Shown: positions 29,150 through 38,232 of the stretch, piece after piece
Numbering within the stretch: the stretch's first letter is position 1
Layout of the letters: the number at the start of each line of letters is the position of its first letter
Assembly (NCBI RefSeq): GCF_022234545.1
Contig: NZ_JAIEUI010000004.1
Location: 1-64,000 of the forward strand
Direction: 5' to 3'
DNA length: 64,000 nt
From: Paenibacillus piscarius
GTDB taxonomy: Bacteria > Bacillota > Bacilli > Paenibacillales > Paenibacillaceae
Position numbers and translations under genes: made by a program
Notes under the pieces: generated by a model
What the model saw: only the letters and a program-made list of their open reading frames with translations
What the model was told of the DNA's origin: nothing
Database searches by the model: none

Positions 29150-32100
29150 TCAACTAAAATCTTCGTCGATAATTTGCTCCACTCTTGCAGAAGAAAAATA
29201 CTGCTGAATATAAATTAGTGAATCTTTAGATAATTCATCCAGCCGTTCTTCGTTGTTATAAATCCCTACAATTTCACTTGCAAAGTCCTCTTCGCTGTCA
29301 GCAATTAACAAATGATTCTCTATATTAGGCAATCCTTCTGCACCTACTGAAGTAGTTACTATAGGTATTTGATGATATAGAGCTTCAACCACCTTCCCTT
29401 TCACCCCAGCTCCATAACGTAAAGGCACAATATCTATTCTAGAAACAGAATATAGTTCTGCCAATCTTTCATCTGACACAAAACCATGAACAATCACATT
29501 ATCCGATTGTAACTGTTTAATTACATCAGGGGGATTAGAGCCGACGATATTTAATTTAATATCCGGTATTGATTTTAATACAATTGGGTATACTTGCGAA
29601 ACAAACCATATCACTGCGTCAACATTTGGTTTATGTCCAAAACCTCCAACAAAAAGCAAATCAGTTGTTTGAGCAGGTACCCTTTGAATAAACAAACGTT
29701 CAGAAGCATCATAAATATACGCTGGAATCGCCTTAACATTTAGTGCAGTGAATTGTTCTTTTATCTTATCAACTTCAACCTGGGAGGGGTAATAGACCAC
29801 ATCCGACTTTTCAAACAATTCACCTTCAATTTCCCTCCAGTTCTCCGCCTGCTTTAATAGAACTGGATTACCAGTCAATTCATATTCGCGTTCTTCACGT
29901 AAATAATGAAGGTCATGTCCGTAATAAATAACTTTTGCTTGAGTAAACTCTTTGATCCAATCAATATACTTTATAGAAATATGTGGTCTGTTCATAAATA
30001 CAAAATCAAAATACTGACCATTAACTTTGAACCATTTTTTTATATCCTTTTCATAGGAAGGGCCATACAACACCTCAACACCCATTTGCTGCAATGTTGT
30101 TGTATATGGCTCATGTCTGAAATAATTATCACCGATAAATTTCACATTCATATTATTAGAAATAAAATATTGAATATATTGAAATACCGTTCGGCTGCCA
30201 GCATCTTTATCGTAGTGAGGTACGTAATGATCTATAATTAAAACTGTTTTCTTATTTTTACTACGATCACGAGCTTTAAAAACATTCTCACCGTTGGAAT
30301 ATTGTTCATGAAGAACCTCTTCCCATTTCTCGATAAATTTCGCTTTATTTTCAATTTGATAACTCTTGATGCCAGATTGTACATCCGTACCATGCGAAAT
30401 CCCTTCAAAATGCACAACGATTGAACGAGGCTGCAATACCACCTTGTATCCTTGCCGTCTTACCTCAAAAGCAAGATCAGAGTCTTCGAAATAAGCAGGT
30501 GCATAGCGCTCATCAAATCCTCCGATTTTCTCCCATAAAGATTTACGCAGTATAATAGCAGCACCAGATATATAATCAACTTCTTTAACATAATTAAACT
30601 CAGAATTGTCCGGATTGTTTAATCGTCCATAGTTCCATCCGGAAGCATCATTCCATATAATCCCACCAGCTTCTTGAAGTCTTCCGTCTGGATAGACAAG
30701 TTTCGATCCTGCCATTCCAATATCAGGATATTTCTCTAATAAATCCGATAATGAGGACAGCCAGCCGGGTTGAACATTTGTATCATTATTAAGAAAAAGT
30801 ATATATTTACCTTTCGCAAATTTCGCAGCATTATTACAATTCAATAAAAACCCTCTATTCACTCCATCTCTGAGAACATGAATATTTTCCACAAATTTTA
30901 AAATATCAATTGTCTCATCGGAAGATAAGTCATCAGCGATAATAACTTCGAAGCTATCCACCGATTCTTTATGTTGCAATATCGATTGCAAACAGTTGTA
31001 GGTATACTCCCACTGATTATACACAGGTATGATTATCGAAACCAGTGGCTTCTGGAATACTGGGAATACCAATTTTTCTTTTTCGATATATTTTTGAACA
31101 GGTGTTAGAAGTACTCCTTGAGTCGGCTCTATTGTATGACGTTCCATATAATTATCGATACGATCCTTGAGCATAGACGTTGATTCTGTACTATTATAAT
31201 ATTTTAGTTTTCTTATATTCGCAAAATTGATGAGTTTAATTGTTTGTCGCGGTTTCCTAAGTAAAGTAACTAATAATTTTGCCGCCAACTTCCTTTTACT
31301 ACTATCAGGAATAATTTTATCACGTAAACGATAGTAAGCTGTTAACCCTTCCCAGCCTCCTGAGTTTAAAATACGACTAAGTTGATCCTCTTTAATCTTA
31401 AGCTCCTGGATATATGCCTTTTGTGAAATTAATGCACCTTCCACTGTCTCGATGTTCAATTTCTTCTCCTCAAGCTCTTCTATCAGTTGCTTGTTGAGAT
31501 TTTCTAGTTTCTTGAATTCTTCATTTACTCTTTCGTTTTCTTTTACTTGCTTTGCCAGAGCCTCTTTATTCTCCAATAGTAATAGCTCACTATCAGCAGC
31601 TTCATTTTCGATCTTTTTTAGATCCACTTTTGATTTTAGAATAGTTTCATCTAAATATTTGATATGTTTATTTCTATCTTCTACTTCCTCTTGAAGAGAA
31701 ACAATACGATTAATATAATCTTGAAACTTAAACTCCTTTGAGTATGCTACGGAATCGATCCTTATATTAGAGGTATTATATTTTCCACAAACTGCTATAA
31801 TATATTTCCCATCATTTATCTGACTAAATTCATCTTCATTAGAAAGATGCTGAATGATTGAGCTATTCTGATTCATAATCAGTGATGCTATTTCAAATTT
31901 CTGATAATAAAAATTCACATTAGGAAAATAGTTTTCAAGGAAAGCTCTATACTCATGTTCGTAAAATTCTTTAACATGAAACGGATTATTGTGGTTAGGA
32001 ATGTCACTATACCAGTATTTATCCGGCGTAGACATAATTAAGAATCCATCGTCCTTTAACACGCGTTGAATCTCTTTCATAAATTTATTTTGAGCTTCTT

Positions 32101-32431
32101 CATCTACGTGTTCTATTGTTTCCAAAGAAACCAATATATCTATTGAATGGTCAGGAATCTTCAAATCAACTATGGAACCTTCTATAAAGTGAATTCCAGA
32201 TTGACTATATTTGATCTTCGCCAATTGAATCGCTTCTTTAGAAAGATCAATCCCGTATACCCGGTCAGCGTATTTTGAAAGAATATTTGAACCATACCCT
32301 TCGCCACACGCCGCATCGAGAACTACCTTTCCTTCTACTAAAGGTGCAATTGCAAAGTAACGCTGAAGATGTTCTAGTTCAGTTTGCTTATCCGAAAGTT
32401 GTGGTATAAATCTTTCTCCTGTAAATTCCAT
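29150..32431 (-). CDS. methyltransferase / coiled-coil / GT2 / GT4 fusion (WsaE-like)
   Basis: This 1093-residue protein has four parts. Residues 1-215 are a SAM methyltransferase (VVLDAACGEGYGSNIL; acidic GIDLSKEA). Residues 240-355 form a long, charged coiled coil. Residues 462-705 are a family 2 glycosyltransferase (VSIIIPVYNQWEYT, LFLNNDTNVQPGW, FEDSDLAFEVRRQGY). Residues 728-1093 are a GT4-type glycosyltransferase with VGGFGHKPNVDAV and VPLRYGAGVKGKVVEAL. WsaE of Geobacillus stearothermophilus, which polymerises and methyl-caps the S-layer glycan, has the same plan. A chain extender plus capping and length-control role is inferred, in keeping with the WbdD ruler principle. The gene lies directly after wzt, whose product has a terminal-sugar-sensing domain. 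Confidence 0.85.
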   Translation of the reverse strand: MEFTGERFIPQLSDKQTELEHLQRYFAIAPLVEGKVVLDAACGEGYGSNILSKYADRVYGIDLSKEAIQLAKIKYSQSGIHFIEGSIVDLKIPDHSIDILVSLETIEHVDEEAQNKFMKEIQRVLKDDGFLIMSTPDKYWYSDIPNHNNPFHVKEFYEHEYRAFLENYFPNVNFYYQKFEIASLIMNQNSSIIQHLSNEDEFSQINDGKYIIAVCGKYNTSNIRIDSVAYSKEFKFQDYINRIVSLQEEVEDRNKHIKYLDETILKSKVDLKKIENEAADSELLLLENKEALAKQVKENERVNEEFKKLENLNKQLIEELEEKKLNIETVEGALISQKAYIQELKIKEDQLSRILNSGGWEGLTAYYRLRDKIIPDSSKRKLAAKLLVTLLRKPRQTIKLINFANIRKLKYYNSTESTSMLKDRIDNYMERHTIEPTQGVLLTPVQKYIEKEKLVFPVFQKPLVSIIIPVYNQWEYTYNCLQSILQHKESVDSFEVIIADDLSSDETIDILKFVENIHVLRDGVNRGFLLNCNNAAKFAKGKYILFLNNDTNVQPGWLSSLSDLLEKYPDIGMAGSKLVYPDGRLQEAGGIIWNDASGWNYGRLNNPDNSEFNYVKEVDYISGAAIILRKSLWEKIGGFDERYAPAYFEDSDLAFEVRRQGYKVVLQPRSIVVHFEGISHGTDVQSGIKSYQIENKAKFIEKWEEVLHEQYSNGENVFKARDRSKNKKTVLIIDHYVPHYDKDAGSRTVFQYIQYFISNNMNVKFIGDNYFRHEPYTTTLQQMGVEVLYGPSYEKDIKKWFKVNGQYFDFVFMNRPHISIKYIDWIKEFTQAKVIYYGHDLHYLREEREYELTGNPVLLKQAENWREIEGELFEKSDVVYYPSQVEVDKIKEQFTALNVKAIPAYIYDASERLFIQRVPAQTTDLLFVGGFGHKPNVDAVIWFVSQVYPIVLKSIPDIKLNIVGSNPPDVIKQLQSDNVIVHGFVSDERLAELYSVSRIDIVPLRYGAGVKGKVVEALYHQIPIVTTSVGAEGLPNIENHLLIADSEEDFASEIVGIYNNEERLDELSKDSLIYIQQYFSSARVEQIIDEDFS

Positions 32432-32439
32432 AATGCCTC

Positions 32440-33723
32440 CTATATAATTTGACGAAATTCAACATCATTTAATACAAGCACACCTTCCAGAGAGAAAGTC
32501 TGAGCTTGCACAACATTAAACACTAGTGCATCATGCACCCAGCAATGCTGAACATGGTTACCTTGTGTCCCTGATGCTAAAGCTGGAGATAGTGTATATA
32601 CACCATGGTTAATATAAGGAACTTCGAATGAAAACTGATAAACATAAATTCCACCTTCTACAAGATCAGAAATATCTTGTTCCAAGACAAAGCTATTGGT
32701 CTGTCCAATAATCGTCCCTAATCTATCCTTAATAGTAAAACCGACTATAGGATCACTAATACTGTCGTTCGCCTTAACCTTTATTCCTACCTTAATCATT
32801 TGGCCCGGTTGAACTATATTGACTTTAGAATCTATCTCATCAAAAAGCGACATACCAATGATTTCGACTTTTTTATCACCTAGTACATCTAATTTTTCGT
32901 TTAGCGCATCTATGTTATCGTAATTTTTCGATGAAACGCTTGTTCCTGACGAGTAGGATTTAATCTGTTTACCATCTTTATTTAAATAGGAACCAATCAT
33001 ATGAGCCTGATATTGCTTGGCGACATCTATGGGATGCCCGTCTGCCATTAGGTCTCCTTCATTAATCCAGATAGCTCTATCGCAGTATTTGGTTATGGCA
33101 CTGATATCATGAGTTACCATCAAAACTGTTTTAGTCTGTTTAAATTCTTCTATCTTCCGATAACATTTTTGCTGAAATCTGATATCTCCTACACTGAGAG
33201 CCTCATCAACAATTAGAATATCAGGATCAACATTAATTGCTACAGCAAATGCTAGCCGAGCGAACATACCACTGGAATACATTTTAACTGGTTGATGGAT
33301 AAACTCACCGATATCAGCAAAAGAAGCTATATCTTCAATTTTCGCATCCATTTCATCTTTAGTGTATCCCATAATAGTACCATTTAAGTGTATGTTTTCG
33401 ATCCCAGTATACTCGCCATTAAATCCAGCACCTAATTCCAAAAGAGCCGAAATACGTCCATTGACTTCTATTTCCCCTACACTTGGGGTTAAAACTCCTG
33501 TAATCATTTTAAGCAAAGTCGATTTCCCAGATCCATTCTTACCTACAATCCCAATAGTTTCTCCCTTTTTAACTTCAAAAGATACATCTCTGAGTGCATT
33601 GAAATCGGTATGGTATTTTTTCCTAAATGGATGAATAGCTTCCTTTAATCGATCAGATAATTTATCATACAGTCTATAAACCTTACTTACCTCTTTAACA
33701 GAGATTGCAGTTTCTTGTTCCAT
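32440..33723 (-). CDS. wzt: ABC transporter ATPase for polysaccharide export, Wzt with C-terminal glycan-binding domain
   Basis: This 427-residue protein has an N-terminal ATPase (Walker A GIVGKNGSGKST, signature YSSGMFARLAFAVA, Walker B ILIVDEALSVGD) of the Wzt/TagH class. A C-terminal Wzt_C beta-sandwich follows (about 285-415, KVEIIGMSLFDEIDS to HCWVHDALVFNV). In E. coli O8/O9a this domain recognises the methyl or phosphate cap on the finished glycan before export. The ATG at 33723 follows GAGGAAG; a TTG two codons earlier is the other option. It is paired with the Wzm permease and followed by the fusion glycosyltransferase/methyltransferase. Confidence 0.94.
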   Translation of the reverse strand: MEQETAISVKEVSKVYRLYDKLSDRLKEAIHPFRKKYHTDFNALRDVSFEVKKGETIGIVGKNGSGKSTLLKMITGVLTPSVGEIEVNGRISALLELGAGFNGEYTGIENIHLNGTIMGYTKDEMDAKIEDIASFADIGEFIHQPVKMYSSGMFARLAFAVAINVDPDILIVDEALSVGDIRFQQKCYRKIEEFKQTKTVLMVTHDISAITKYCDRAIWINEGDLMADGHPIDVAKQYQAHMIGSYLNKDGKQIKSYSSGTSVSSKNYDNIDALNEKLDVLGDKKVEIIGMSLFDEIDSKVNIVQPGQMIKVGIKVKANDSISDPIVGFTIKDRLGTIIGQTNSFVLEQDISDLVEGGIYVYQFSFEVPYINHGVYTLSPALASGTQGNHVQHCWVHDALVFNVVQAQTFSLEGVLVLNDVEFRQII

Positions 33724-33741
33724 AATCAATCTTCCTCTTTT

Positions 33742-34536
33742 CTACAAAACATCCGAAAAATGCGGACGGAGCTTTTTAAATATGAAGATACCCAATATTA
33801 ATGTTACAATCGTTATCAACCAATAGCTTAAAGTCATCTTAGGATGCTCCCAAAACCATTTGTGATATATAAAGGTTTCTCTGTACCCTTGAGTGATATA
33901 GAAGAATGGATTTAACTTTAACAGGAATTGATATCTGACCGGTACAGTATCCAACGAATAAAAAATAGGAGTTAACCAAAAACCGAATTGCAGTAAAACA
34001 CCGACAATTTGTCCAACATCCTTCAAGAAAATTATTAACGCTGAGGTTATCATAGATATTCCAAAAACTAAGAGACTAGCCGAAAAAAAGTAGTAAATAA
34101 TTTGAAAATAATATATGTTCGGGTAATAACCGTAAATTGCAAACATAAGCACCATAAAAACTATAAAGAAAAGATGTACATAAAAAGCTGAATAGATTTT
34201 CACTATTGGCAATACACCTATTCTAAAAACAATTTTTTTCACCAAATAACCGTTTTCTACAATAGATGTTGTTCCACTTTGTATGCTATCTGATATAAAG
34301 AACCAAGGAATCATAGCAGAAACAAGCCATAAAATGAAAGGGAAATTATCAATTGGCGCATTTTTAAACCCAACCTGAAAAACAAACCAAAATATAAGCA
34401 CTTGAATAGTAGGCTGTATGAATGCCCACAGTATTCCTAAAAACGAACCTAAATATCTTGTTTGAAAATCTTTTTTTGAAAGTGACAATACAAACCTATG
34501 TAGCTCTAAAGCTTTTCCACCAAAACCTCTTGTCAT
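33742..34536 (-). CDS. wzm: ABC-2 type polysaccharide export permease, Wzm
   Basis: This 264-residue membrane protein has about six helices and the ABC-2/Wzm pattern, with the cytosolic N-terminal helix ending in SKKDFQTRYLGSFLGILWAFIQP and the helix pair around FWLTPIFYSLDTVP and NPFFYITQGYRETF. With Wzt it exports a completed, lipid-linked glycan. It is the first gene of the long minus-strand glycan operon; the 87-bp gap to the divergent ligase-like gene is AT-rich and must carry both promoters. AAAGGA precedes the ATG at a somewhat long spacing. Confidence 0.93.
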   Translation of the reverse strand: MTRGFGGKALELHRFVLSLSKKDFQTRYLGSFLGILWAFIQPTIQVLIFWFVFQVGFKNAPIDNFPFILWLVSAMIPWFFISDSIQSGTTSIVENGYLVKKIVFRIGVLPIVKIYSAFYVHLFFIVFMVLMFAIYGYYPNIYYFQIIYYFFSASLLVFGISMITSALIIFLKDVGQIVGVLLQFGFWLTPIFYSLDTVPVRYQFLLKLNPFFYITQGYRETFIYHKWFWEHPKMTLSYWLITIVTLILGIFIFKKLRPHFSDVL

Positions 34537-34623
34537 TTTAAGTCAGCATCCTTTGTGTTATAGATAATAAATATAGAATTATGCTAAAATATCCTCGTAC
34601 CTACAGATAAAGGAGATCATAAC

Positions 34624-37083
34624 GTGTCGAAACCAGTATACGGTAAAAATGCGGTTCAGTCGAGAAATGTTGAAAAGATATCCTGTTACATATGGGCGTT
34701 AGCGATAGCGTTCATTGTTTTTTTGGTCTGGGCCCCGTTTCAAGTGGGATTGTTTAATGGGCAGCAGATTGACTTCGAGAAGCCGATCTATCTGTCGTCA
34801 TTGTTCAGCAGCCTGTTGCTGTTGGGCTGGGTAGGCTTGTACTTCACCAAGTTCAAGCTGGAGGGACAGCGTGATCTGCTGGCTGTGGCCTCGCTGCTGC
34901 TGCCCGCTACCTACGCATTGTCGCTTATTGGCGCTGCTTCGCGATATATGGCGATGAATCTGCTGTTTGTTCAGAGCATGTACGCCGCAGTATTCATTAT
35001 AGCGTTATATTTGCTTCAGCAAAAGCAACTAAATGTTGTCATTCAAAATGCCATCCTGGCGATCGCTTATGTCATTGTCGGTTTCGGCCTGCTGAACTGG
35101 CTTGGCAGCTGGAAATTTGCCGGAGGTATGGTAGGCTGGTTCTCCAACACGGTGCGTAATGGTAAATACTTGGATGCGGTCATGACGGACTCGAACGGCC
35201 TGCGTCTCACCTCTATCTTCCAGTATGCCAATACGTATGCGGCCTTCCTGATGGCCTTCCTGTTCGTGGCGGTGTTTGCCCTGGTCCGCTCCAAAAAGTG
35301 GTACGGTACACTGACGCACAGCTTCATGCTGGTGCCGATCATCGTCTCCCTGCTGCTGACCTTGTCCCGTGGCGGACTTGTCATGCTGCCTGTTGTGTTC
35401 ATTCTGCTCCTGCTGTTCCTGAAGCCTGCGCAGCAGATTCTTTGGATTATTCATCTTGCCATATCCGGCATTGCGGCTCTGTTGGTTACCAACCCGCTGA
35501 CAACACTTGGCACAGAGCTGAATACGGCTTATAGCTCATCGGCTGCGCTTAAGGCTTGGGCTTACCTGCTTGGAGCCTCTGCGGTGGTTGCTGCTCTGAG
35601 TTGGGCAATTCAACGGTTTGTTGCGCCATGGCTACAGGGCAAGCTGGGTAGCTCAGAAACCCGCAAATTCACCGGAATGTGGATTCCACTCGGCTCCGTT
35701 GTCGCTGTAGCTATCGTTGCTTTCCTGCTGATTGGGACAGGCTTGAAAAGTATTTTACCGGATAATATCGAGACACGGCTGGAGAACATCAACTTCAAGC
35801 AACACAGTGTACTCGAACGCTTTACTTTCTACAAAGATGCCATGAAGGTAGTAAAAGATTATCCGTTTCTCGGCTCGGGAGGAGGCGGCTGGGCTTCCTT
35901 GTATGAAGAGTACCAGAACAACCCTTATGTAAGCCGTCAGGTCCATAACTTCTTTCTGCAGTATCTGATTGAGGTTGGCATTGTCGGGTTCATCGTGTTT
36001 ATGGGTTTTATCGGGTATATTTTCTACAAATACATCCGTGCTTATCTGAAGCGTGACAAGGATGAATTCCATAATGGATTCTTCTTCTATATTATTGCGC
36101 TGTCGATCCTGATTCACAGTCTGCTGGACTTTAATATGAGTTATGCCTTCATGGGCATTCTGGTGTTTATCGGATTGGCTGGTATGGGCGCTGTAATGGA
36201 CAGTAAACAGCTTCGTCAGAGCTGGAATAAGTCTGGACTCCGGATTGGATATTTTGCGGTCCTGACCATCGGTACGGTGTTCCTGCTCTTCCTGTCGATC
36301 AATTACATCGGGTCAAGCAATGCTGCACTCAAAGGTAAAAATCTGATCTCGGTAAGCACTTCGTATGAAGAGATCAAGACTCCGCTGGTCAAAGCGCTGG
36401 ATGCACGTCCATACCACCCTGAAGCCGCTACTTACCTGTCTTCTCTGGATATGACGGTCTTTAAGCAGACTCAGGATGAGCAGTATCTGACAGAAGCGTC
36501 AGAGGTACTGACGCGCGCGCTTAAATTCGAGCCGTATAACAAAAATCTGCTGTTTCAATTAGCCACCTATTATGATCTCAAGGGACAGCCGGACCTGGCC
36601 CTTGATGTGTATCGTGATAATGCCGGCAAGTATAACTGGGACATCACCTGGTATGAGTCATTGACCAACCGTGCTCAGATACTTGCTGCTGCCGCTAATG
36701 AGCAGAAGGATGAGACGAAGAAGCAGGAATACCTCACCGCAGGACTAGATGCATACAAGCATGTAGTGGATGGCATTGAGCATTTAAAAACCTTGCCGCC
36801 TGAGCAGATGCAGGGCCGTCCATTCTCGGTTACACCTGTCATTGCGCTTAATGCAGGCAAGCTGCAGGTGATGTCGGGACAAAATGATGCGGCTGCAGCG
36901 ACGCTCAAATTAGGCTTAACTGATGATTACAATGATACGACAAATCGCGAAATCGCCCGCTGGTACTCGGCTGCTCTGAAGAAAGCTGGGGCTGCTATAG
37001 ATCAGCCGGTGTATGACAAGCTGATTGCCGCTGATCCGGCAGAGGCAACAGCAATTGAGACTGTAGTGAATACGCAGTATTGA
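34624..37083 (+). CDS. O-antigen-ligase-like membrane protein with TPR-like C-terminus
   Basis: This 819-residue protein has about twelve transmembrane helices through residue 570. The Wzy/WaaL/PglL domain is marked by LLLTLSRGGLVMLP (about residue 245), a long outer loop with GSGGGGWASLYEEYQ, then RQVHNFFLQYLIEVGIVGF, whose histidine is conserved in ligases. Residues 590-815 are helical and TPR-like (PYNKNLLFQLATYYDLKGQPDLALDVY). WsfB of Paenibacillus alvei, proposed to move the S-layer glycan onto protein, has this type and size. A glycan-to-protein ligase is likely but not proven; a polymerase or ligase to the cell wall is possible. The start is GTG with AAAGGAG. It is GC-richer than its divergent partner wzm. 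Confidence 0.88.
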   Translation: MSKPVYGKNAVQSRNVEKISCYIWALAIAFIVFLVWAPFQVGLFNGQQIDFEKPIYLSSLFSSLLLLGWVGLYFTKFKLEGQRDLLAVASLLLPATYALSLIGAASRYMAMNLLFVQSMYAAVFIIALYLLQQKQLNVVIQNAILAIAYVIVGFGLLNWLGSWKFAGGMVGWFSNTVRNGKYLDAVMTDSNGLRLTSIFQYANTYAAFLMAFLFVAVFALVRSKKWYGTLTHSFMLVPIIVSLLLTLSRGGLVMLPVVFILLLLFLKPAQQILWIIHLAISGIAALLVTNPLTTLGTELNTAYSSSAALKAWAYLLGASAVVAALSWAIQRFVAPWLQGKLGSSETRKFTGMWIPLGSVVAVAIVAFLLIGTGLKSILPDNIETRLENINFKQHSVLERFTFYKDAMKVVKDYPFLGSGGGGWASLYEEYQNNPYVSRQVHNFFLQYLIEVGIVGFIVFMGFIGYIFYKYIRAYLKRDKDEFHNGFFFYIIALSILIHSLLDFNMSYAFMGILVFIGLAGMGAVMDSKQLRQSWNKSGLRIGYFAVLTIGTVFLLFLSINYIGSSNAALKGKNLISVSTSYEEIKTPLVKALDARPYHPEAATYLSSLDMTVFKQTQDEQYLTEASEVLTRALKFEPYNKNLLFQLATYYDLKGQPDLALDVYRDNAGKYNWDITWYESLTNRAQILAAAANEQKDETKKQEYLTAGLDAYKHVVDGIEHLKTLPPEQMQGRPFSVTPVIALNAGKLQVMSGQNDAAAATLKLGLTDDYNDTTNREIARWYSAALKKAGAAIDQPVYDKLIAADPAEATAIETVVNTQY

Positions 37084-37094
37084 TCGTTAGGCAT

Positions 37095-37139
37095 AAAAAA
37101 AGCGGGCCGCTCGTTTGATAACAGCGGCCCGCTTTTTTT
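37095..37139. terminator. strong bidirectional terminator
   Basis: A perfect GC-rich stem (AGCGGGCCGCT with AGCGGCCCGCT) is flanked by A and T tracts of seven. It serves the ligase-like gene and the convergent galU gene. Confidence 0.92.
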
Positions 37140-37159
37140 ATTTAGTGGACAATACTCTT

Positions 37160-38047
37160 TTAACGAATATATAAACGTTCTTCATTTTCAATTATTTCCT
37201 TCAAATACTCCAGCAGTCCTTCTTTAAGCTCCTCATGCTGAAGCGCGTAATGAATGGTGGTCTGGATGAAGCCCATCTTCTCGCCGACGTCATGCCGTCT
37301 GCCTTCGAAATCATAAGCGATAATCCGCTCCACTTCACTGAGCCGGGAGATTGCGTCTGTAAGCTGAATCTCTCCGCCTACACCGACCTGCTGCTCACCC
37401 AGCATATCAAAGATACGCGGAGTCAGGATATAACGTCCCAGGATTGCCAGGTTGGATGGCGCGTCTTCTCGCTTAGGCTTCTCTACCAGCCGGTTGGCTC
37501 TGTAGACACGTTCAGCCATTTCAGTGCTGTCTACGACCCCGTAACGGGAGACCTCTTCCCATGGCACAGGCTGAACACCAACAATGGATGATTTGTACTG
37601 CTCGTACACCTCAATCATTTGCTTCAGGCAGGGCTTGTTCGACTCTACAATGTCATCCCCCAGCAGGACAGCGAAGGGCTCGTTACCAATGAACTTGCGG
37701 GCGCACCAGATGGCATGTCCGAGGCCGCGTGGTTCTTTTTGACGGATGTAGTGAATGTCGGCCATCTCCGAGGATTTGCGCACCGACTCCAGCAGCTCCC
37801 ACTTCTGCTTCTCGGCCAGATTGAATTCCAGCTCAAACGAATTGTCAAAATGATCTTCGATCGCGCGTTTGCCCTTACCGGTTACAATGATGATGTCCTC
37901 AATTCCGGAGGCAACGGCTTCTTCCACAATATATTGGATCGTTGGTTTGTCTACAATAGGCAGCATTTCCTTGGGCATGGCCTTAGTCGCTGGCAGGAAT
38001 CGGGTACCAAGACCGGCAGCGGGAATAATTGCTTTACGGATCTTCAT
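37160..38047 (-). CDS. galU: UTP-glucose-1-phosphate uridylyltransferase
   Basis: GalU makes UDP-glucose for the cell wall and glycan. The 295 residues show the signature [22 protein letters not shown], followed by [21 protein letters not shown] and LLGDDIV. The ATG has AAAGGAG seven bases upstream. It may supply the donor for the priming transferase or GtrB-like enzyme of the adjacent glycan locus. It is transcribed on its own from an extended -10 promoter, toward the terminator shared with the ligase-like gene. Confidence 0.97.
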   Translation of the reverse strand: MKIRKAIIPAAGLGTRFLPATKAMPKEMLPIVDKPTIQYIVEEAVASGIEDIIIVTGKGKRAIEDHFDNSFELEFNLAEKQKWELLESVRKSSEMADIHYIRQKEPRGLGHAIWCARKFIGNEPFAVLLGDDIVESNKPCLKQMIEVYEQYKSSIVGVQPVPWEEVSRYGVVDSTEMAERVYRANRLVEKPKREDAPSNLAILGRYILTPRIFDMLGEQQVGVGGEIQLTDAISRLSEVERIIAYDFEGRRHDVGEKMGFIQTTIHYALQHEELKEGLLEYLKEIIENEERLYIR

Positions 38048-38083
38048 CTCATAGCTCCTTTAACAGATATACTCATAATCTCA

Positions 38084-38092
38084 ATTATAACA
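38084..38092 (-). promoter_or_regulatory. extended -10 promoter of galU
   Basis: On the minus strand TGTTATAAT (38092-38084) is a perfect extended -10 with only a poor -35 (TGCCCA). It lies about 40 bp before the galU start. Confidence 0.55.
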
Positions 38093-38232
38093 GTTCTTGC
38101 TGCAATTGGGCAGTATACTAAGGGAGGGGCAGACAGGTACGGAAATTCGGGGTGGCTGTTCACGTTGACGGCCCCATTGCATGTTGATATAACAGGACTA
38201 TAACAGTATTCGATTCGAAAAGGAGGGTATCC

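Noticed and set aside
19342..34536. Insertion sequence or integrase explaining the AT-rich island
   Set aside because: No transposase, integrase, tRNA attachment site or flanking direct repeat was seen at either end.
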